Assembly (NCBI GenBank): GCA_007570785.1
Contig: ML660203.1
Span: forward strand, 4,783,729 to 4,847,728
Source: Antilocapra americana
Taxonomy: Eukaryota; Chordata; Mammalia; Artiodactyla; Antilocapridae
Direction: 5' to 3'
Length of the DNA stretch: 64,000 nt
Position 1 is the stretch's first letter; every line of letters starts with the position of its first letter. Shown piece after piece: positions 1-11,303 of this stretch. Under the pieces are notes generated by a model. That model was not told the DNA's origin, did no database searches, and saw only the letters and a program-made list of their open reading frames with translations. A program made the position numbers and the translations under genes.

Positions 1-1262
1 CCTCCCTCCTGATTCCCTCCCCCCAGGAAATCTTGGTGCACCAGTCCCAAGCATCAATCCTGGGCTGGCGATTGGTTACACATATGATAATTAACATGTT
101 TCAATGGCATTCTCCCATATCATCCCACTCTTGCCCTCTTCCACAGAGTCCAAGAGTCTGTTCTATACATCTGCATTCCTTCTGCTGTCTCGCATGCTGG
201 GTTCTCATTACCATCTTTCTAAATTCCATATATATGCATTAGTATACTGTATTGCTGTTTTTCCTTCTGGCTTACTTCACTCTGGGTAATAGGCTCCAGT
301 TCCGTCCACCTGAGTAGAACTGATTCAAATGAATTTTTTTTTAATGCTGAGTAATATTCCATTGTGTATATGTACCACAGCTTTCTTATCCATTCGTCAA
401 TTGATGGTAATCTAGGTTGCTTCCATGTCCTGGCTATTGTAAACAATGCAGCGATGAACATTGGGGTACATGTGGCTCTTTAAATTCTGGTTTCCTCGGT
501 GTGTATGCCCAGCAGTGGGATTGCCGGGTCATATGGCAGGTCCATTTGCAGTTTTTTAAGGAATCTCCACACTGTTTTCCATAGTGGCTGTACTAGTTTG
601 CATTCCCACCAACAGTGTAAGAGAGTTCCCTTTTCTCCACATCCTCTCCAGCATTTACTGCTTGTAGACTTTTGGATGGCAGCCAGTCTGACTGGTGTAA
701 AGTGGTCCCTCATTGTGGTTTTGATTTGCATTTCTCTGATAATGAGTGATGTTGAGCATCTTTTCATGTGTTTGATAGCCATTTTTATGTCTTCTTTGGA
801 GAAATGTCTGTTAAGTTCTTTGGCCCATTTTTTGATTGGGTCATTTATTTTTCTCGAATGGAGCTGCAGGAGTTGCTTGTTTATTTTTGAGATTTGAGAT
901 TAATTGTTTGTTCATTGCTTCATTGGCTATTATTTTCTCCCATTCTGAAGGCTATCTTTTCACCTTGCTTATAGTTTCCTTTGTTGTGCAGAAGTTTTTA
1001 ATTTTAATTAGGTCCTATTTGTTTATTCGTGCTTTTATTTCTAATATTCTGGGAGGTGGGTCATAGAGGATCCCGCTTTGGTTTATGTCAGAGAGTGTTT
1101 TGCCTATGTTATCCTCTAGGAGTTTTATAGTTTCTAGTCTTATGCTTAGATCTTTGATCCATTTTGAGTTTATCTTTGTGTATGGTGTTAGAAAGTGTTC
1201 TAGTTTCATTCTTTTACAAGTGGCTGTCCAGTTTTCCCAGCACCACTACATTAAGCTTTTTA
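1..1262 (-). mobile_element. Young L1 LINE, 3' part (5'-truncated, runs off the window)
   Basis: Reading the minus strand from 1262 to 1 gives the last third of L1 ORF2 and then its 3' UTR. The window starts inside the C-rich (G-rich on the element strand) part of the 3' UTR, so the poly-A tail lies outside. The 5' break is near 1262, just upstream of the WCWENW-type motif, where MIR sequence begins. This is the longest of six bovine-type L1 tails in the window. Confidence 0.93.
219..1262 (-). pseudogene. L1 ORF2 C-terminal remnant
   Basis: This encodes the C-terminal segment of the L1 endonuclease/reverse transcriptase protein, downstream of the catalytic domain. It includes the cysteine-rich stretch [19 protein letters not shown] and ends in the family's usual HIYGI. 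It is dead. A nonsense codon at about 480-482 replaces the Glu after TEETRI, and the frame shifts between about 782 and 1015. The catalytic reverse transcriptase domain was never copied into this locus because of 5' truncation. The identification is seen directly in the translation. Confidence 0.9.
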
Positions 1263-1279
1263 AGGTCATTATCTTTTTA

Positions 1280-1425
1280 AATTGTTTCAGTGATCTCTTA
1301 TTATCCCCATTCTATAGATGAGGAAAGCAGAACATGCCCAGAGAGGTAAAGCTATTTGCTGTAGCTTACACAGAGATGTTTGGATCTTAACCTGGGTCTG
1401 TTTAATTACAGAATTTACCTGGAAT
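1280..1425 (-). mobile_element. MIR SINE fragment
   Basis: The stretch contains the MIR signature for a minus-strand copy: a 'ccccattctatagatgagg' core followed by an 'agagaggtaaag' box. It sits directly against the broken 5' end of the L1, so the L1 probably inserted beside or into it. The ends are approximate. Confidence 0.75.
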
Positions 1426-2307
1426 TCTTACCTACAATTCTATGCCAGCTCTCAAATTTCTACCACTTTCTGGAATGCAAAAACATAGAACAGAGGCTTC
1501 TAAGTTGTGACAGTTATGCTAAACTTTATTAGACTTTTATATTAAGAAGAAGCTGTGTTCAGTGAAAGCCTATTTATTAAAAATGAGCTTGAATAATAAT
1601 ATAATAAATGAAATAAAAAATCGTGTCTCTTACTGTCAAACCAAAGATGGATTATGATGTGTTGGACGAGTACAGATGATTCTGTAGTCTTGATCCAGGA
1701 AAAGATTTGGAGGCAATTTTGCCTCTTAAGAAAGTATTGTACGACGCTCACTCACAGAGGATTTATGGGAAATGAAATGGAAACTCTTTCAAGATTTTAT
1801 TAAGAGATATAGTCTTCCTGCATAACTTCTTTCCCTCCTGGACATTTATGAATGTTTGGCTGGAAGGGTGGTCTGGGAGCCTGGTTTTGATATATGTGGT
1901 TCCTACAAGAAGGTGCCAAGGGAGACATTTTTCCGTCAAAAGCCATATGCATGAGGATCCTAGAAGGTCTTCCAGCAACAGTGGACACTGGCAATAAAAA
2001 TGATCTAGGAAGAAAACACACCAGCAGTGCCAGTCACTGCAGATGCTGAAGGACCAGGGACCAAATACGTAAATACCTTCAGAACTTTGCATGGAAAACA
2101 AAGCGGGTTTAAATCATCTTTCTCCTGGATTCAGAGTTTTTCAGGATGCAGTCGCAGCTAGAGAATGGCCAGCACAGTGATTTGGTAATACAACCTCCAA
2201 GTGCACTATTGAAACCCACAAGAGACAGGAAATGAGAAAGGTGTGTGACCTCGCAGTCCTGGACCCCACCATGCTGGGGCCACTCCATTGCTCAACAAAT
2301 AGACTGA
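1426..2307. other. Unassigned AT-rich stretch
   Basis: I recognise no repeat family or gene here. A 112-codon open frame on the minus strand (2101-1763) has no recognisable domain, and its composition looks random. Confidence 0.5.
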
Positions 2308-2420
2308 GGGACTCCTCTGGTGGTCTAGTGGTTAAGACTCTGTGCTTCTACTGCAGGGGGGTGCAAATTCAACCCCTGGTCTGGAAACTAAGATACTGCA
2401 GGGTCAAAAAAATCCCCAAA
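2308..2420 (+). mobile_element. Short tRNA-Glu-derived SINE (CHR type)
   Basis: The start 'gactcctctggtggtctagt' followed by 'ggttaagactctgtgcttc' is the tRNA-Glu head of the cetartiodactyl CHR SINE. The pol III B-box position reads 'gcaaattcaacccctgg', already decayed. The element ends in an A-rich tail near 2420. Confidence 0.85.
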
Positions 2421-2574
2421 TAAACTGAGCTTCCCACAATACCATGGGCAGGATGATCTGAGTGTAACCAGGGCAGCCTCGTGTCTCTCAGCATTCTTTA
2501 TGGTGTATGTGGTTTGACACTAATCTTGACAGAATTCCTCAAAGCAGGAAGAAAAAATTTGTAATGGAGTATAT

Positions 2575-2645
2575 CGAGCAAGCAAGCAAGCGCAGACACA
2601 TACACACAGCACTACCATCATCAACATCAACATCAACAACAACAG
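2575..2645 (+). repeat. Low-complexity AAGC / CA / CAACAT tract
   Basis: Four repeats of AAGC are followed by alternating CA and then CATCAA/CAACAT repeats. It is simple-sequence DNA with no element attached on either side that I recognise. Confidence 0.7.
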
Positions 2646-2769
2646 GACATACCTTTTGTATTTCTCTCTTTTATCTTTCTTTCCAAATTAATCTTGAACT
2701 ATACTCTCCTTCCCCTTCTGAACATAGCATGCACTAATCATTTTTGGTTCCTTGACATTTCTATTTGCC

Positions 2770-3150
2770 ACAGGACTTTTGCACAAGATGTTTGGAAAAT
2801 TTTTGATTTGTTTTCTCAATGCCTATTCACCTTCTGTTCATCCTTTAGGCATCAGTTCTGACAGCAGCTTCTTAGGAAATCTGTGATACCCGACTCATTC
2901 CTCCTACATTAGGTCACATTCCCTGTCATCCATAGGCATAGTTTTGTATTCCTGACATTTACAGGTCAGGAATATAGATATACTGTGTATGTATTGTGTG
3001 AGGATTATTTGATTAATATTTGTTTTCCCTATAGGATGAACACTTTTCAAGGAAAACAATTATGCCTGTTTTCCTTCACCATTTTATTTTTAGAGCTTTA
3101 GCTGGAAATGGGCCAGAGGAGCACCCAATAATTATTTGTCAACTAAGTGG
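2770..3150 (+). mobile_element. L2 LINE 3' end fragment
   Basis: The order of motifs matches the end of mammalian L2: a pyrimidine-rich section ('tcaccttctgttcatcc'), a block resembling 'aacaattatgcctgttttcc', and a terminal 'aataattatttgtcaac' that corresponds to the L2 'aataaatatttgttga' end. The copy is old and diverged. Confidence 0.55.
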
Positions 3151-3159
3151 CTAAATGTG

Positions 3160-3850
3160 CTATGGTGATGTATAATAAGAAATATATATATATATATATA
3201 CATATATACATATATATATATTTCATATTCATCCCCATTTCTGGAGCAGAGCTAACCCCTTTGGAATTTCCTAAGTGATGAAAGTGATGACAACGTCTAG
3301 TTATGTAAATAAGGGGACTTTCAGAAAGTCCCTGAAGATGGGAGCTGGTTGCCAAGGAAACCAACCTGTAGTTAGAGGGTTGGAACCTTTAGTACCACCC
3401 CCTCAACCTCCAAGGAGTAGGGAGTGCCTGGAAATTGAGATCAGTCACCAGTGGTCAATGATCTACTAAATCATGCCTATGTAATGAAGCCCCCAGAAAA
3501 ACCCAAAGGGAGAGGGTCCAGAGAACTTCCTGGTTGGTTACTATTGAGGACTGGGGAGAGTGGCTCATCTGAAGAGAGCATGGAAGCTCCCTCTTCCCTC
3601 CCCTTGCATTGTCCTGTGCATCTCCCACCTGAGTTACATCCTTTTATGATGAACTGGTGACCTAGTAAGTAAAACGTTTGTCCGAGTTCAGTGTGCTGCT
3701 CCAGCCACTTAGCTGAACCCAAGAAAGAGGCCACTGGAACCTCCAACTTGCAGCCAGAGGGTCACAGGCACAGGAAATAATCTGGGCTTGTAGCTGACAT
3801 CTGAAGTCTATGTGTGGAAGTGAGAGCTGGTGTCAAAGTATTATTTGCTG
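3160..3850 (+). mobile_element. Solo LTR of an old endogenous retrovirus-like element (copy 1)
   Basis: The sequence aligns by eye with 11330-12056 over most of its length. Shared landmarks are a 'tttggaatttcc..agtgatgaaag' block, 'gcctatgtaatgaagcc', a 'gaactggtgacctagtaagt' block and 'gacatctgaag'. A polyadenylation-like 'aataaaaccc' region decayed here is better preserved in copy 2. No retroviral gag, pol or env sequence lies on either side, so it is a solo LTR. I do not name the subfamily. Confidence 0.6.
3183..3223 (+). repeat. (TA)n / TATACA microsatellite inside the LTR
   Basis: An alternating TA tract with three TATACA interruptions expands the position that reads only 'aaatatatattt' in the related LTR at 11350. 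It probably grew by slippage after insertion. Confidence 0.9.
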
Positions 3851-3986
3851 AGCACGTCGCCACTTCCTGGCAAGTGATGCCAATGCTGCTCATATGAAAA
3901 CCAGATTTTCAGAACCAGTGAATCAACGGTGCTCCACCTTAGCTGTACATTATAGAATCACTTGGAAGGCTGTAAAAAAATCCAGT

Positions 3987-4300
3987 TTCCCATGAGGCTT
4001 CCCCAGTGAATCAGTGGTAAAGAATCTGCCTGCCAATATACAAGACACAGGTTTGATCCCTGGCCCGGGAGTCACATGCCATGGAGCTATTAAGCCTGTG
4101 TGCCACAACTATTGAGCCTGTGCTCTAGCACCCGGGAGCTGCTTTTGAGGCCATGCACGTCACTGCTAAAGACTATACATTCCAGAGCTCATGTTGCACA
4201 ACATGAGAAGCCCTTGCAATGAGAAGCCTGCTCGCTGCAATTACAGAAAAGCCCATGCAGCAATGAAACTTCAGCACAATGCAAAATAAATAAATAAATG
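3987..4300 (+). mobile_element. Long CHR-2-type SINE inserted in MER5
   Basis: It starts 'aggcttccccagtgaatcag' and continues through the tRNA-Glu head ('gtttgatccctgg' at the B-box). The GAGCCTGTG-type repeated body and an AATAAATAAATAA tail follow. The body with serial 'gagaagcc' boxes separates CHR-2 from Bov-tA. Confidence 0.85.
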
Positions 4301-4401
4301 AAATCCTGATGCTCACAACACACCCCAAATAAATGAAATCCTAATAATCAATGGGGGTAACTCTGAGACATGAGTATTTGCAAAGTTTCCTGGGTGATTT
4401 C

Positions 4402-4810
4402 TGGACCATAAAGAAAGCTGAGTACTGAGGAATTGATGCTTTTGAACTGTGGTGTTGGAGAAGACTCTTGAGAGTCCCTTGGACAGCAAGGAGATCAGTC
4501 CAGTCAATCGTAAAGGAAATCAGCCCTGAGTATTCATTGGAAGGACTGATGCTGAAGCTGAAACTCCAATACTTTGGCCACCTGATGTGAAGAACTGACT
4601 CATTGGGAAACACCCTGATGCTGGGAAAGATTGAGGGCAGGAGGAGAAGGGGACAACAGAGGATGAGATGGTTGGGATGGCATCACTGACTTATTGGACG
4701 TGAGTTTGAGGAATCTCTGGGAGTTGGTGTTGGACAGGGAAGCCTGGCGTGCTGCAGTCCATGGAGTTACAAAGAGTTGGACACTACTGAGTGAATGAAC
4801 TGAACTCAAC
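4402..4810 (+). mobile_element. BovB (RTE) LINE 3' end inserted in MER5
   Basis: This is the end of BovB ORF2 and its short 3' tail, from 'ataaagaaagctgag' to 'tgaactgaact'. The flanking 'gggtgatttc' (about 4392) and 'aggtgatttc' (about 4812) look like a target duplication of the MER5 host sequence. The frame contains stops and cannot encode protein. Confidence 0.9.
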
Positions 4811-5067
4811 TAGGTGATTTCAGTGAGCAGTCAAGGCTGAAAATCACTGTGCTTGCTGAAGTTAATTTTCTCTCCTCCTTCTAAAATAAGTGAGGATAGG
4901 CCAGACAAAGATTTCTTAAAATATGGCTGCTCAGAAGACATCATCAAGAATCTGCCTTTTCCCATCTCTCTTTTTAAAAATAAAATAGTAGATAACGGGG
5001 TGTGTTATCAGGATACACAGATATCCCCTCCCCCAAATTTCCAGTCTATACTTCATGATAAGTCTTT

Positions 5068-5235
5068 TCAGATAGATTGTTCACCAGAATCACACCAGAG
5101 GGCTTTTGAAATACAGACTGATAGTTTCTGATCTGGTAGGTCTATGGTAAGGTCTGAGAATTTGTGCTTTTTCCAGGTTCTCAGGTGAGGCTGATGTTAC
5201 TAGTTCAAGGACCACATTTAGCACACCACTGTGCC
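5068..5235 (+). mobile_element. MER5A-type hAT element
   Basis: Landmarks in order are 'caccagaatcacaccagagg', 'ctgatctggtaggtctatgg', 'gtctgagaatttg' and 'ctcaggtgaggctgatgtt', ending near 'caccactgtg'. This is a second MER5 less than 300 bases from the split one, in the same orientation. Confidence 0.8.
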
Positions 5236-6617
5236 CTGAGGAAAAGAATAAGAATAGGAGGAATACTTCCAGCCTGTCTCTTTCCTATTCATTCCCTTGC
5301 TGCTAGTGACTTTGTGTGGAATGATGCAGAAAGAAGGAACTCATAAATACCTTTGACTTAGCCCTTTGTGAGATTTCTCTTTCAACTTGGCCCTCACTGA
5401 CTGTTGGCATTCTGGACCCAGAGGCCCTCCAGGATCAGGGACCGAGCCTGGCTTTGAAAATATGTCTAAGACTCTGATTCTAATAAGATTGTCTGCTCCC
5501 CAAACCCCTCAGGTGATTGATCCTGAACACTAGATTTTTAGATCCATCTAGAGTTTATTAAGGGACCCAACTGTCTATACATAGATCTAGTTCAGTGTTA
5601 TCAGTAGTTTTTTGACATATCATTCAGTTTCTCATGTCTATTTCTTAATTGGTTACTAACTTGGGGAGAGGTGAAAGGTGTAATTAATTTCCACTACTCA
5701 AATCCCATCAGCAACTTGAAATTAACTTAAAACTTTGAGTCTTGTCACATCTAAAAATCTCTTCATTAATCCCTACATGTGATTGATAGTTTGACTGGAG
5801 ACCCAAATCTATGGGAAGGAGATACTTTCCTTATAATTATTGAGTTATTAGGCTTAGAGTTTGAGAATTTGCAAGACTTTCAGCATTTTCGTAGATTCTA
5901 AGTACTCTTAGGGTTGGAAGCCCCGCCTCTCAGCATATGAAACATAATACAAACAACTGTCATACAATAATATAACATTACATTTCACATTCATTAACTT
6001 AATGATCTCTCATTTTTTATTTTCGTGTTTTTGATTCTGTCTCTATGTATACACACACATAAACACTATGTACGAATACGATATTTCTATGTTATATCCT
6101 GCATTATTTATAATATCACATACTATATAATACATTATATGCTGTATGCAGATATAGATATACTGTATAGCCTTATAAGAAAATTCTTTTCTAGAAAACA
6201 TTTTCACAGAATTTAAGAAACTCACAAGATCCTAGACTCTCTGTCCTATTGTCTAAAGTATAAAATAACCTTAAATTGGAATATTGGTGAGGAAAAGTCT
6301 GAGGTTAGTTTAATTTTTACCTCTTTATAGGTAACTCTTCTACATCTTGGGAATTTTTTGGATCTGCTCTTTATTCTTAATGCTTGAAGTGTTTCAGCAA
6401 TGGACCTAGGTTTGGACGTTCCTATTGCACTGGACTCTTAATCTATCCCCTTAATATGAATGCTGTAACCTTTATTTCTCTGGGAAATTCTCATATGTTA
6501 AAACTTTGATATTTTTACTCCTAGCATCATTTTTTCCCTGGAACTTTGTTAATGAGGAAGAATCCTATTAATAGCTGCACATTTCATTAAATAAATAGGT
6601 GCTGGCCCTAATGTTAT
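5236..6617. other. Unassigned AT-rich stretch
   Basis: I see no element or gene. An alternating TATA-rich patch lies near 6090-6170. The two overlapping 60-codon frames there are by-products of that composition. Confidence 0.5.
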
Positions 6618-7318
6618 TAACTTCAGTTCAGTTCAGTTCAATCGCTCAGTCATGTCCGACTCTTGTGACCCCATGGACTGCACCACACCAGGGCTTCCTA
6701 TCCATCATCAACTCCCGGAATCTACCCAAATTCATGTCCATCGAGTTGGTGATGCCACCCAACCATCTCATCCTCTGTTGACCCCTTCTCCTCCTGCCCT
6801 CAATCTTTTCTAGCATCAGGGTCTTTTCAAATGAGTCAGTTCTTTGCATGAGGTGGCCAAAGTATTGGAGTTTCAGCTTCAACATTGGTCTTTCCAATGA
6901 ATATTAGGGACTGATTTCCTTTAGGATGGATTAGTTGGATCTCCTTGCTGTCCAAGGGACTCTCATGAGTCTTCTCCAATACCACAGCTCAAAAGCATAA
7001 AATCTTCGGCACTCCGCCTTCTTTATAGTCCAACTCTCACATCCATACATGACCATTGGAAAAACCATAGCCTTGACTAAACAGATCTTTGTTGGCAAAG
7101 TAATGTCTCTGCTTTTTAATATGCTGTCTAGGTTGGTCAAAACTTTCCTTCCAAGGAGTAAGAGTCTTTTAATTTCATGGCTGCAATCACCATCTGTAGT
7201 GATTTGGAGCCCCCCAAAATAAAGTCTGCCACTGTTTCCACCATTTTCCCATCTGTTTGCCATGAAGTGATGGGACCAGATGCCATGACCTTAGTTTTCT
7301 GAATGTTGAGCTTTAAGC
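6618..7318 (-). mobile_element. BovB LINE 3' end, about 700 bp
   Basis: The 3' end lies at the left: the tail 'tcagttcagttcagttcaat' at about 6623, then the usual 'catgtccgactc' block. It runs right to 'gagctttaagctgag', where it is 5'-truncated. The translation between 7263 and 6931 shows the C-terminal BovB segment with motifs RDITLPTKICLVKAMVFP and MYGCESWTIKKAE. Confidence 0.93.
6646..7263 (-). pseudogene. BovB ORF2 C-terminal remnant
   Basis: This is the C-terminal part of the RTE-type reverse transcriptase protein, downstream of the catalytic YADD box. The first part (7263-6931) is open for 110 codons and the second (6897-6646) for 83 codons, with a break between them at about 6930-6900. 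It cannot make an active enzyme because the reverse transcriptase core and the endonuclease are absent. Confidence 0.85.
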
Positions 7319-8440
7319 TGAGTCATAAACTTAGACTGCTGTAAGTAACATCTTTGCATACCCTTCTTTTGAATTATTTCCTCAGGAATAATATTTATTA
7401 AGCCAAAGACCGGGAAGCTTTATATCGACTTTGTTGAGACTTCTGGTATCAGAAGACCCCTTTAATGAGTGTTTTCCAAACTGAAAATGTCTGCCTGGGG
7501 TCAATGACTGTTCCTTGATGGAATTAGGGCCGTAAAGACACAGCTCCAGGGGCTGTTCTGGAAAGGCAGACTTCCTCTGGTTGGGGCAGTTCAGGTGTAC
7601 TGCAGACAGACCTCTGTGAGGATGACCCTTCTTTTCTTCCCTACTCTACCTGTCTGGCAGATGATATTCCTTGAATCAGTGCCTGGTCCTCCCTGGGACC
7701 TTACGTGAAAGACTTTGCCCTGTGCTGCACTGTTACAAAGAACAGTGTCTTGAATGAGAAGAAGGTATTTGTGAGACAATTGATTGTGTTGTGCGCAGGC
7801 CTCCTCTGAATTCCTTGATCCATGAGGAATCTGGACAGCTGTGCCTTTGGAGCTGGGAACAGTTCACAGGGCCCATCCCAGCTCATTCCTCTGCCTGGAC
7901 TTGTGGAGCCACATTATTGGCTTGCAGCCAGCATATTCCTGGCTGTGGGATAGAACAAGGCTGCAATTTTTGTTTGTTTTAATAAGAAAAGAGACAAATC
8001 ACAGGGCTTATTTTGTAAGCTACAAAGGATTATTCAGTGAAAAAGCAAATGGCATTTTCCCAGTGAAGTGTCAGGGTGAGATTGGGATCCACATGATTTA
8101 TGTCAAATGCTGCTTAGGACTGTCCTTTGATTGCTCCAGGTGAGTAAGTGTGGCCACGTGAGCAAGCCGGGGATGTCAGTAAAAGTGTGAGCCTACATAC
8201 ACTGGGCATGGTGACACTCACCTACTAATGTCCACCTCCTTGTCTTGTTTTGTAATAGTTCAGCACCATCACAACATAGGCTTGAGCTTCTAATGGCATC
8301 CCACTCCTCTGTGTCCCAAGACTGATGTCTCCTGCAACATCTGTACTATAAGAGTTTGGACAGATTTTGCATGCTCTAGAATTCCAGGTCATTTAGTCAC
8401 CTATGCAGTATCCATTTATTTTGTCCATATTATGGGTCAG
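7319..8440. other. Unassigned stretch
   Basis: I recognise no repeat or gene. A 100-codon plus-strand frame at 7841-8143 shows no domain and begins without any sign of a promoter. I treat it as chance. Confidence 0.5.
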
Positions 8441-8445
8441 TACAG

Positions 8446-8600
8446 TACGGTGGACAGAGGATGGAATCTGAAATCCATTTGACTTCATTGGATCAGTTCT
8501 CAGATGCGTGATCTTGAACTACTCACACAGCCTCTTTTAGCTTTAATTTCTGCATCTATGAAATTCTTATGATACTTGATTTATGGTATTCATTCAGCTG
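8446..8600 (+). mobile_element. MIR SINE
   Basis: The sense-strand MIR order is visible: 'acggtggacagagg', then 'cagatgcgtgatcttgaact', then a pyrimidine-rich 'agcctcttttagctttaatt' and 'ctgcatctatgaaa'. It is strongly diverged. Confidence 0.7.
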
Positions 8601-8937
8601 ATAATTAACAGCATCAGACTCAAATATCACCCGGATGTTGGAACAACTGGATATGTAAAGTAAATATTATTAATGTACCAGAGGTGCTAGTGAAAAAAAA
8701 ATGGACATGTCTGAACAGGTGAGGAATTTCGGCATGGATGTTTTCATTTTAGAAATCAGAAACATGGGATCAAAGAATAATATCAAAGATTACTCATAAG
8801 TGCCAGGCTTATTTGCAAAATTTTTACAGCAATGTTTGGAGATGGGACTCAGCAAACCCCACCCCCACACCCATAGAAGGTATTTCCTGGTCCCTTAATC
8901 TGAGAATATCTAGAAAAAAGGAAACTTTTCTCCTGAA

Positions 8938-9075
8938 TTAAGACTGCTGTTGCTGCTAAGTTGCTTCAGTCATGTCTGGCTCTGTGTGACCCCATAGATG
9001 GTAGCCTGCTAGGCTCCCCCATCCCTGGGATTGTCCAGGCAAGAACATTGGAGTGGGGTGCCATTGCCTTCTCCA
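8938..9075 (-). mobile_element. Bov-A monomer SINE
   Basis: On the plus strand it begins with the CTGCTGCTAAG end ('gctgttgctgctaagttgct') and ends at 'attgccttctcc', the minus-strand pattern of Bov-A2. Only one monomer is present. Confidence 0.85.
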
Positions 9076-9227
9076 GAATTAACACTAAGCAGAGGTAATC
9101 CCAGAACCAAAATCTCCTTGGATTCTAGCTAAATAAATTCTAGTTTACCTAAACAAATGTGATGTGAGCCCCTGTTGTCTACAAATCTATGATAGGCCTT
9201 ATCACATGCTTCTGCCTCTTAGTGCCT

Positions 9228-9487
9228 GGTTGCTGTTGTTCAACCCCACTCCTGTACTCTTGCCCGGAGGAGCCTGGTAGGCTGCAGTCCATGGGGTCAC
9301 TAAGAGTTGGACTTGACTGAGCAACTTCACTTTCACTTTTCACTTTCATACATTGGAGACAGAAATGGCAACCCACTCCAGTGTTCTTGCCTGGAGAATC
9401 CCAGGGATGGGGGAGCCTGGTGGGCTGCCGTCCATGGGGTTGCACAGAGTTGGACACGACTGAAGTGACTTAGCAGCAGCAGCTGTT
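9228..9487 (+). mobile_element. Bov-A2 (ART2A-like) dimeric SINE
   Basis: Two Bov-A monomers are joined by a 'cactttcacttttcacttt' linker and end in 'cttagcagcagcagctg'. The element lies directly at the 3' tip of a minus-strand BovB piece. Bov-A is itself derived from the BovB 3' end, so this is a preferred neighbour arrangement. Confidence 0.9.
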
Positions 9488-10062
9488 GTTCAGTTGCACA
9501 GTCATCCCATGGACTGCAGCATGCCAGGCTTCTCTGTCCTTCACCAACTCCTGGGGCTTTCTCAAAACTCATGTCCTTTGAGTCAGTGATGGCCATTCAA
9601 CCATCTCATCCTCTGTCATCCCCTTCTCCTCCTGCCTTCAGTCTTTCCCAGCATCAGGGTCTTTACTAATGAGTCAGCTCTTCACATCATGTGGCCAAAG
9701 TATTGGAGCTTCAGCTTCAGCATCAGTCCTTCTAATAAATATTCAGGATTGATTTCCTTTAAGATTGACTGGTTTGATCTTCTTGCAGTCCAACAGACTC
9801 TCAAGAGTCTTCTCCACCACCACAGCTCAAGAGCATCAATTCTTTGGTGTTCAGCCTTCTTTATGGTCCAACTCTCACATCTCTACTGAGTACTGGAAAA
9901 AAACATATCTTTGACCATACGGACTTTTGTCGGCAAAGTAATGTCTCTGCTTTTTAATATGCTGTCTAGGATTGTCATAGCTTTTCTTCCAAGGAGCAAG
10001 TGTCTTTTAATTTCATGGCTGCAGTCACCATTGGCAGTGATTTTGGAGCCCAAGAAAATAGT
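9488..10062 (-). mobile_element. BovB LINE 3' end
   Basis: Same family and orientation as 6618-7318, from 'gttgttcagttgcacagtca' to about 'gagcccaagaaaatagtc'. It is 5'-truncated. The minus-strand frame 10083-9883 retains motif HEIKRHLLLGRKAM but breaks at an A-run near 9900. Confidence 0.9.
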
Positions 10063-10379
10063 CTGTCCTGGAATATATGTCAAAAGGACTCGGTAAAGTT
10101 TTGATGATTTTGTATTTTGTTTGGTTCACTGAAGCTTTGCTAAACTCTGTATCCATATCTGCAAAGACAGGTGACAGGAAGGGGTGATGGCTATGCAGAG
10201 AATTGCTTCATCTTGAGTTCAAATTAGGAAAATATTTTAAGGGTCCAAGAATGCAGGTTTTCTGTCTTGGCTTCCTTTGTACCGAATGAAAAAAATAAAT
10301 CAGAGAATAAAGGAGCATTTATTAAATTGCTTCTGAAAGCCAGTGTGCTAGGTAGAAAAGGAAGAAGTAGAATACAAAC
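10063..10379. other. Unassigned stretch
   Basis: Nothing recognisable. It contains no simple repeat or open frame of note. Confidence 0.5.
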
Positions 10380-10570
10380 CCCAAAATCAGACCTTCTAGA
10401 TTTTAATTTCCTCTTGGTCACTAAATAGCTACTTGAGTTAACTTCCCCATGCCTTAGTGATGATTGTGGTAGCTACCTCAAAATATATATTGTGAAAAGC
10501 ACATTAGTTCTTATATATAGAGGACACAGAATAGTGTCTGGTACATAGTAAGCACTGGAAGTATTTGCTG
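10380..10570 (+). mobile_element. MIR SINE
   Basis: The MIR sense-strand features are 'tcctcttggtcactaaatag', 'ccccatgccttagtg' and a terminal 'tctggtacatagtaagcact', which is the classic MIR 3' end. Confidence 0.75.
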
Positions 10571-10574
10571 TCAT

Positions 10575-10712
10575 GTAATTTCATCCACACTTGACAATAA
10601 CGTTATGTGGGAGAATTTTTTATCTATGTGATAAATTAAACTGAGGCTGAGAGAGTTGAAATGACTTGCTTAAAGCCATACCATCCACACACAGAAGAGA
10701 TGATACTGAATT
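10575..10712 (-). mobile_element. MIR SINE, opposite orientation to its neighbour
   Basis: The antisense MIR features 'ttaaactgaggctgagagag' and 'gacttgcttaaagccata' are clear. It lies within a few bases of the preceding plus-strand MIR. Confidence 0.7.
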
Positions 10713-11083
10713 AAGGACAATGCTGTTTTATTTGCCAAACACAGTAGGACATCTCTAGGAACTAGTAGGTTGGATTCACCACCAAGTGTAGGAGGAATGC
10801 TAACGTGAGAAGGGGCTGTCACAGAACAAGGTTGCTATCTTTCAGTCCTGATACTAACTACTCCAAGGATCTCGGGTTGTCACTCTTCTTCTTTGACTCA
10901 ATTTTCTTATCCAGTTAAAGGGAAAGAATGACTGATTTATATTAGGTATTCAGATTTCCTTTCCTTGGGATAAAGCTTGATTTTTTTCCTTCTTTCCTAG
11001 CTGGGTGGAAAGTCATTCCAGCTCTCCATCTTTCCTCAAAGACATCAGGGCAGAAAGCTCAAGGAGGACAAGGAATTTGATAG
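10713..11083. other. Mostly unassigned; possible small MIR piece
   Basis: The stretch around 10865-10920 ('gggttgtcactcttcttctt') resembles a very decayed sense MIR core. The rest matches nothing I recognise. Confidence 0.35.
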
Positions 11084-11303
11084 CACTATGGTGGCACTAG
11101 TGGTAAAGAACCAGCCTGCCAATGCAAGAGATGTAAGAGATGCAGGTTTGATCCCTGGGTCGGGAAGATCCCCTGGAGGAGGGCATGGCAACCCACTCCA
11201 GTACTCTTGCCTGGAGAATCCCATGGACAGAGGAGCCTGGCAAGCTACAGTCCATGGGGTCGCAAAGAGACAGACATGACTGAGTGGCTTTCACTGTTAC
11301 TTT
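11084..11303 (+). mobile_element. Bov-tA SINE
   Basis: A tRNA-Glu head ('ggtggcactagtggtaaaga', B-box 'ggtttgatccctgg') is fused to one Bov-A monomer ending 'gacatgactgagtggctttc'. The 63-codon frame inside it is only a SINE translation. Confidence 0.93.

Larger units (their letters stand above)
3920..4852 (+). mobile_element. MER5-type hAT element in three pieces
   Basis: The pieces at about 3920-3986, 4301-4401 and 4811-4852 read in order as one MER5: 'cattatagaatcacttgg', then 'aaatcctgatgc' and 'gagtatttgcaaag', then the terminal 'gaaaatcactg'. The gaps are filled by a CHR SINE and a BovB tail. MER5 is a short non-autonomous hAT DNA transposon with no coding capacity. Confidence 0.7.

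Noticed and set aside
1763..2101. 112-codon minus-strand frame rich in Trp and Cys as a secreted peptide
   Set aside because: The hydrophobic, Cys-rich look comes from base composition. There is no convincing signal peptide and no splice or promoter context.
6043..6225. Overlapping 60-codon frames on both strands near 6.1 kb
   Set aside because: They are produced by a TATA-rich low-complexity patch.
7841..8143. 100-codon plus-strand frame as a gene
   Set aside because: No domain, no initiation context, no splice sites of note; length is expected by chance in 64 kb.
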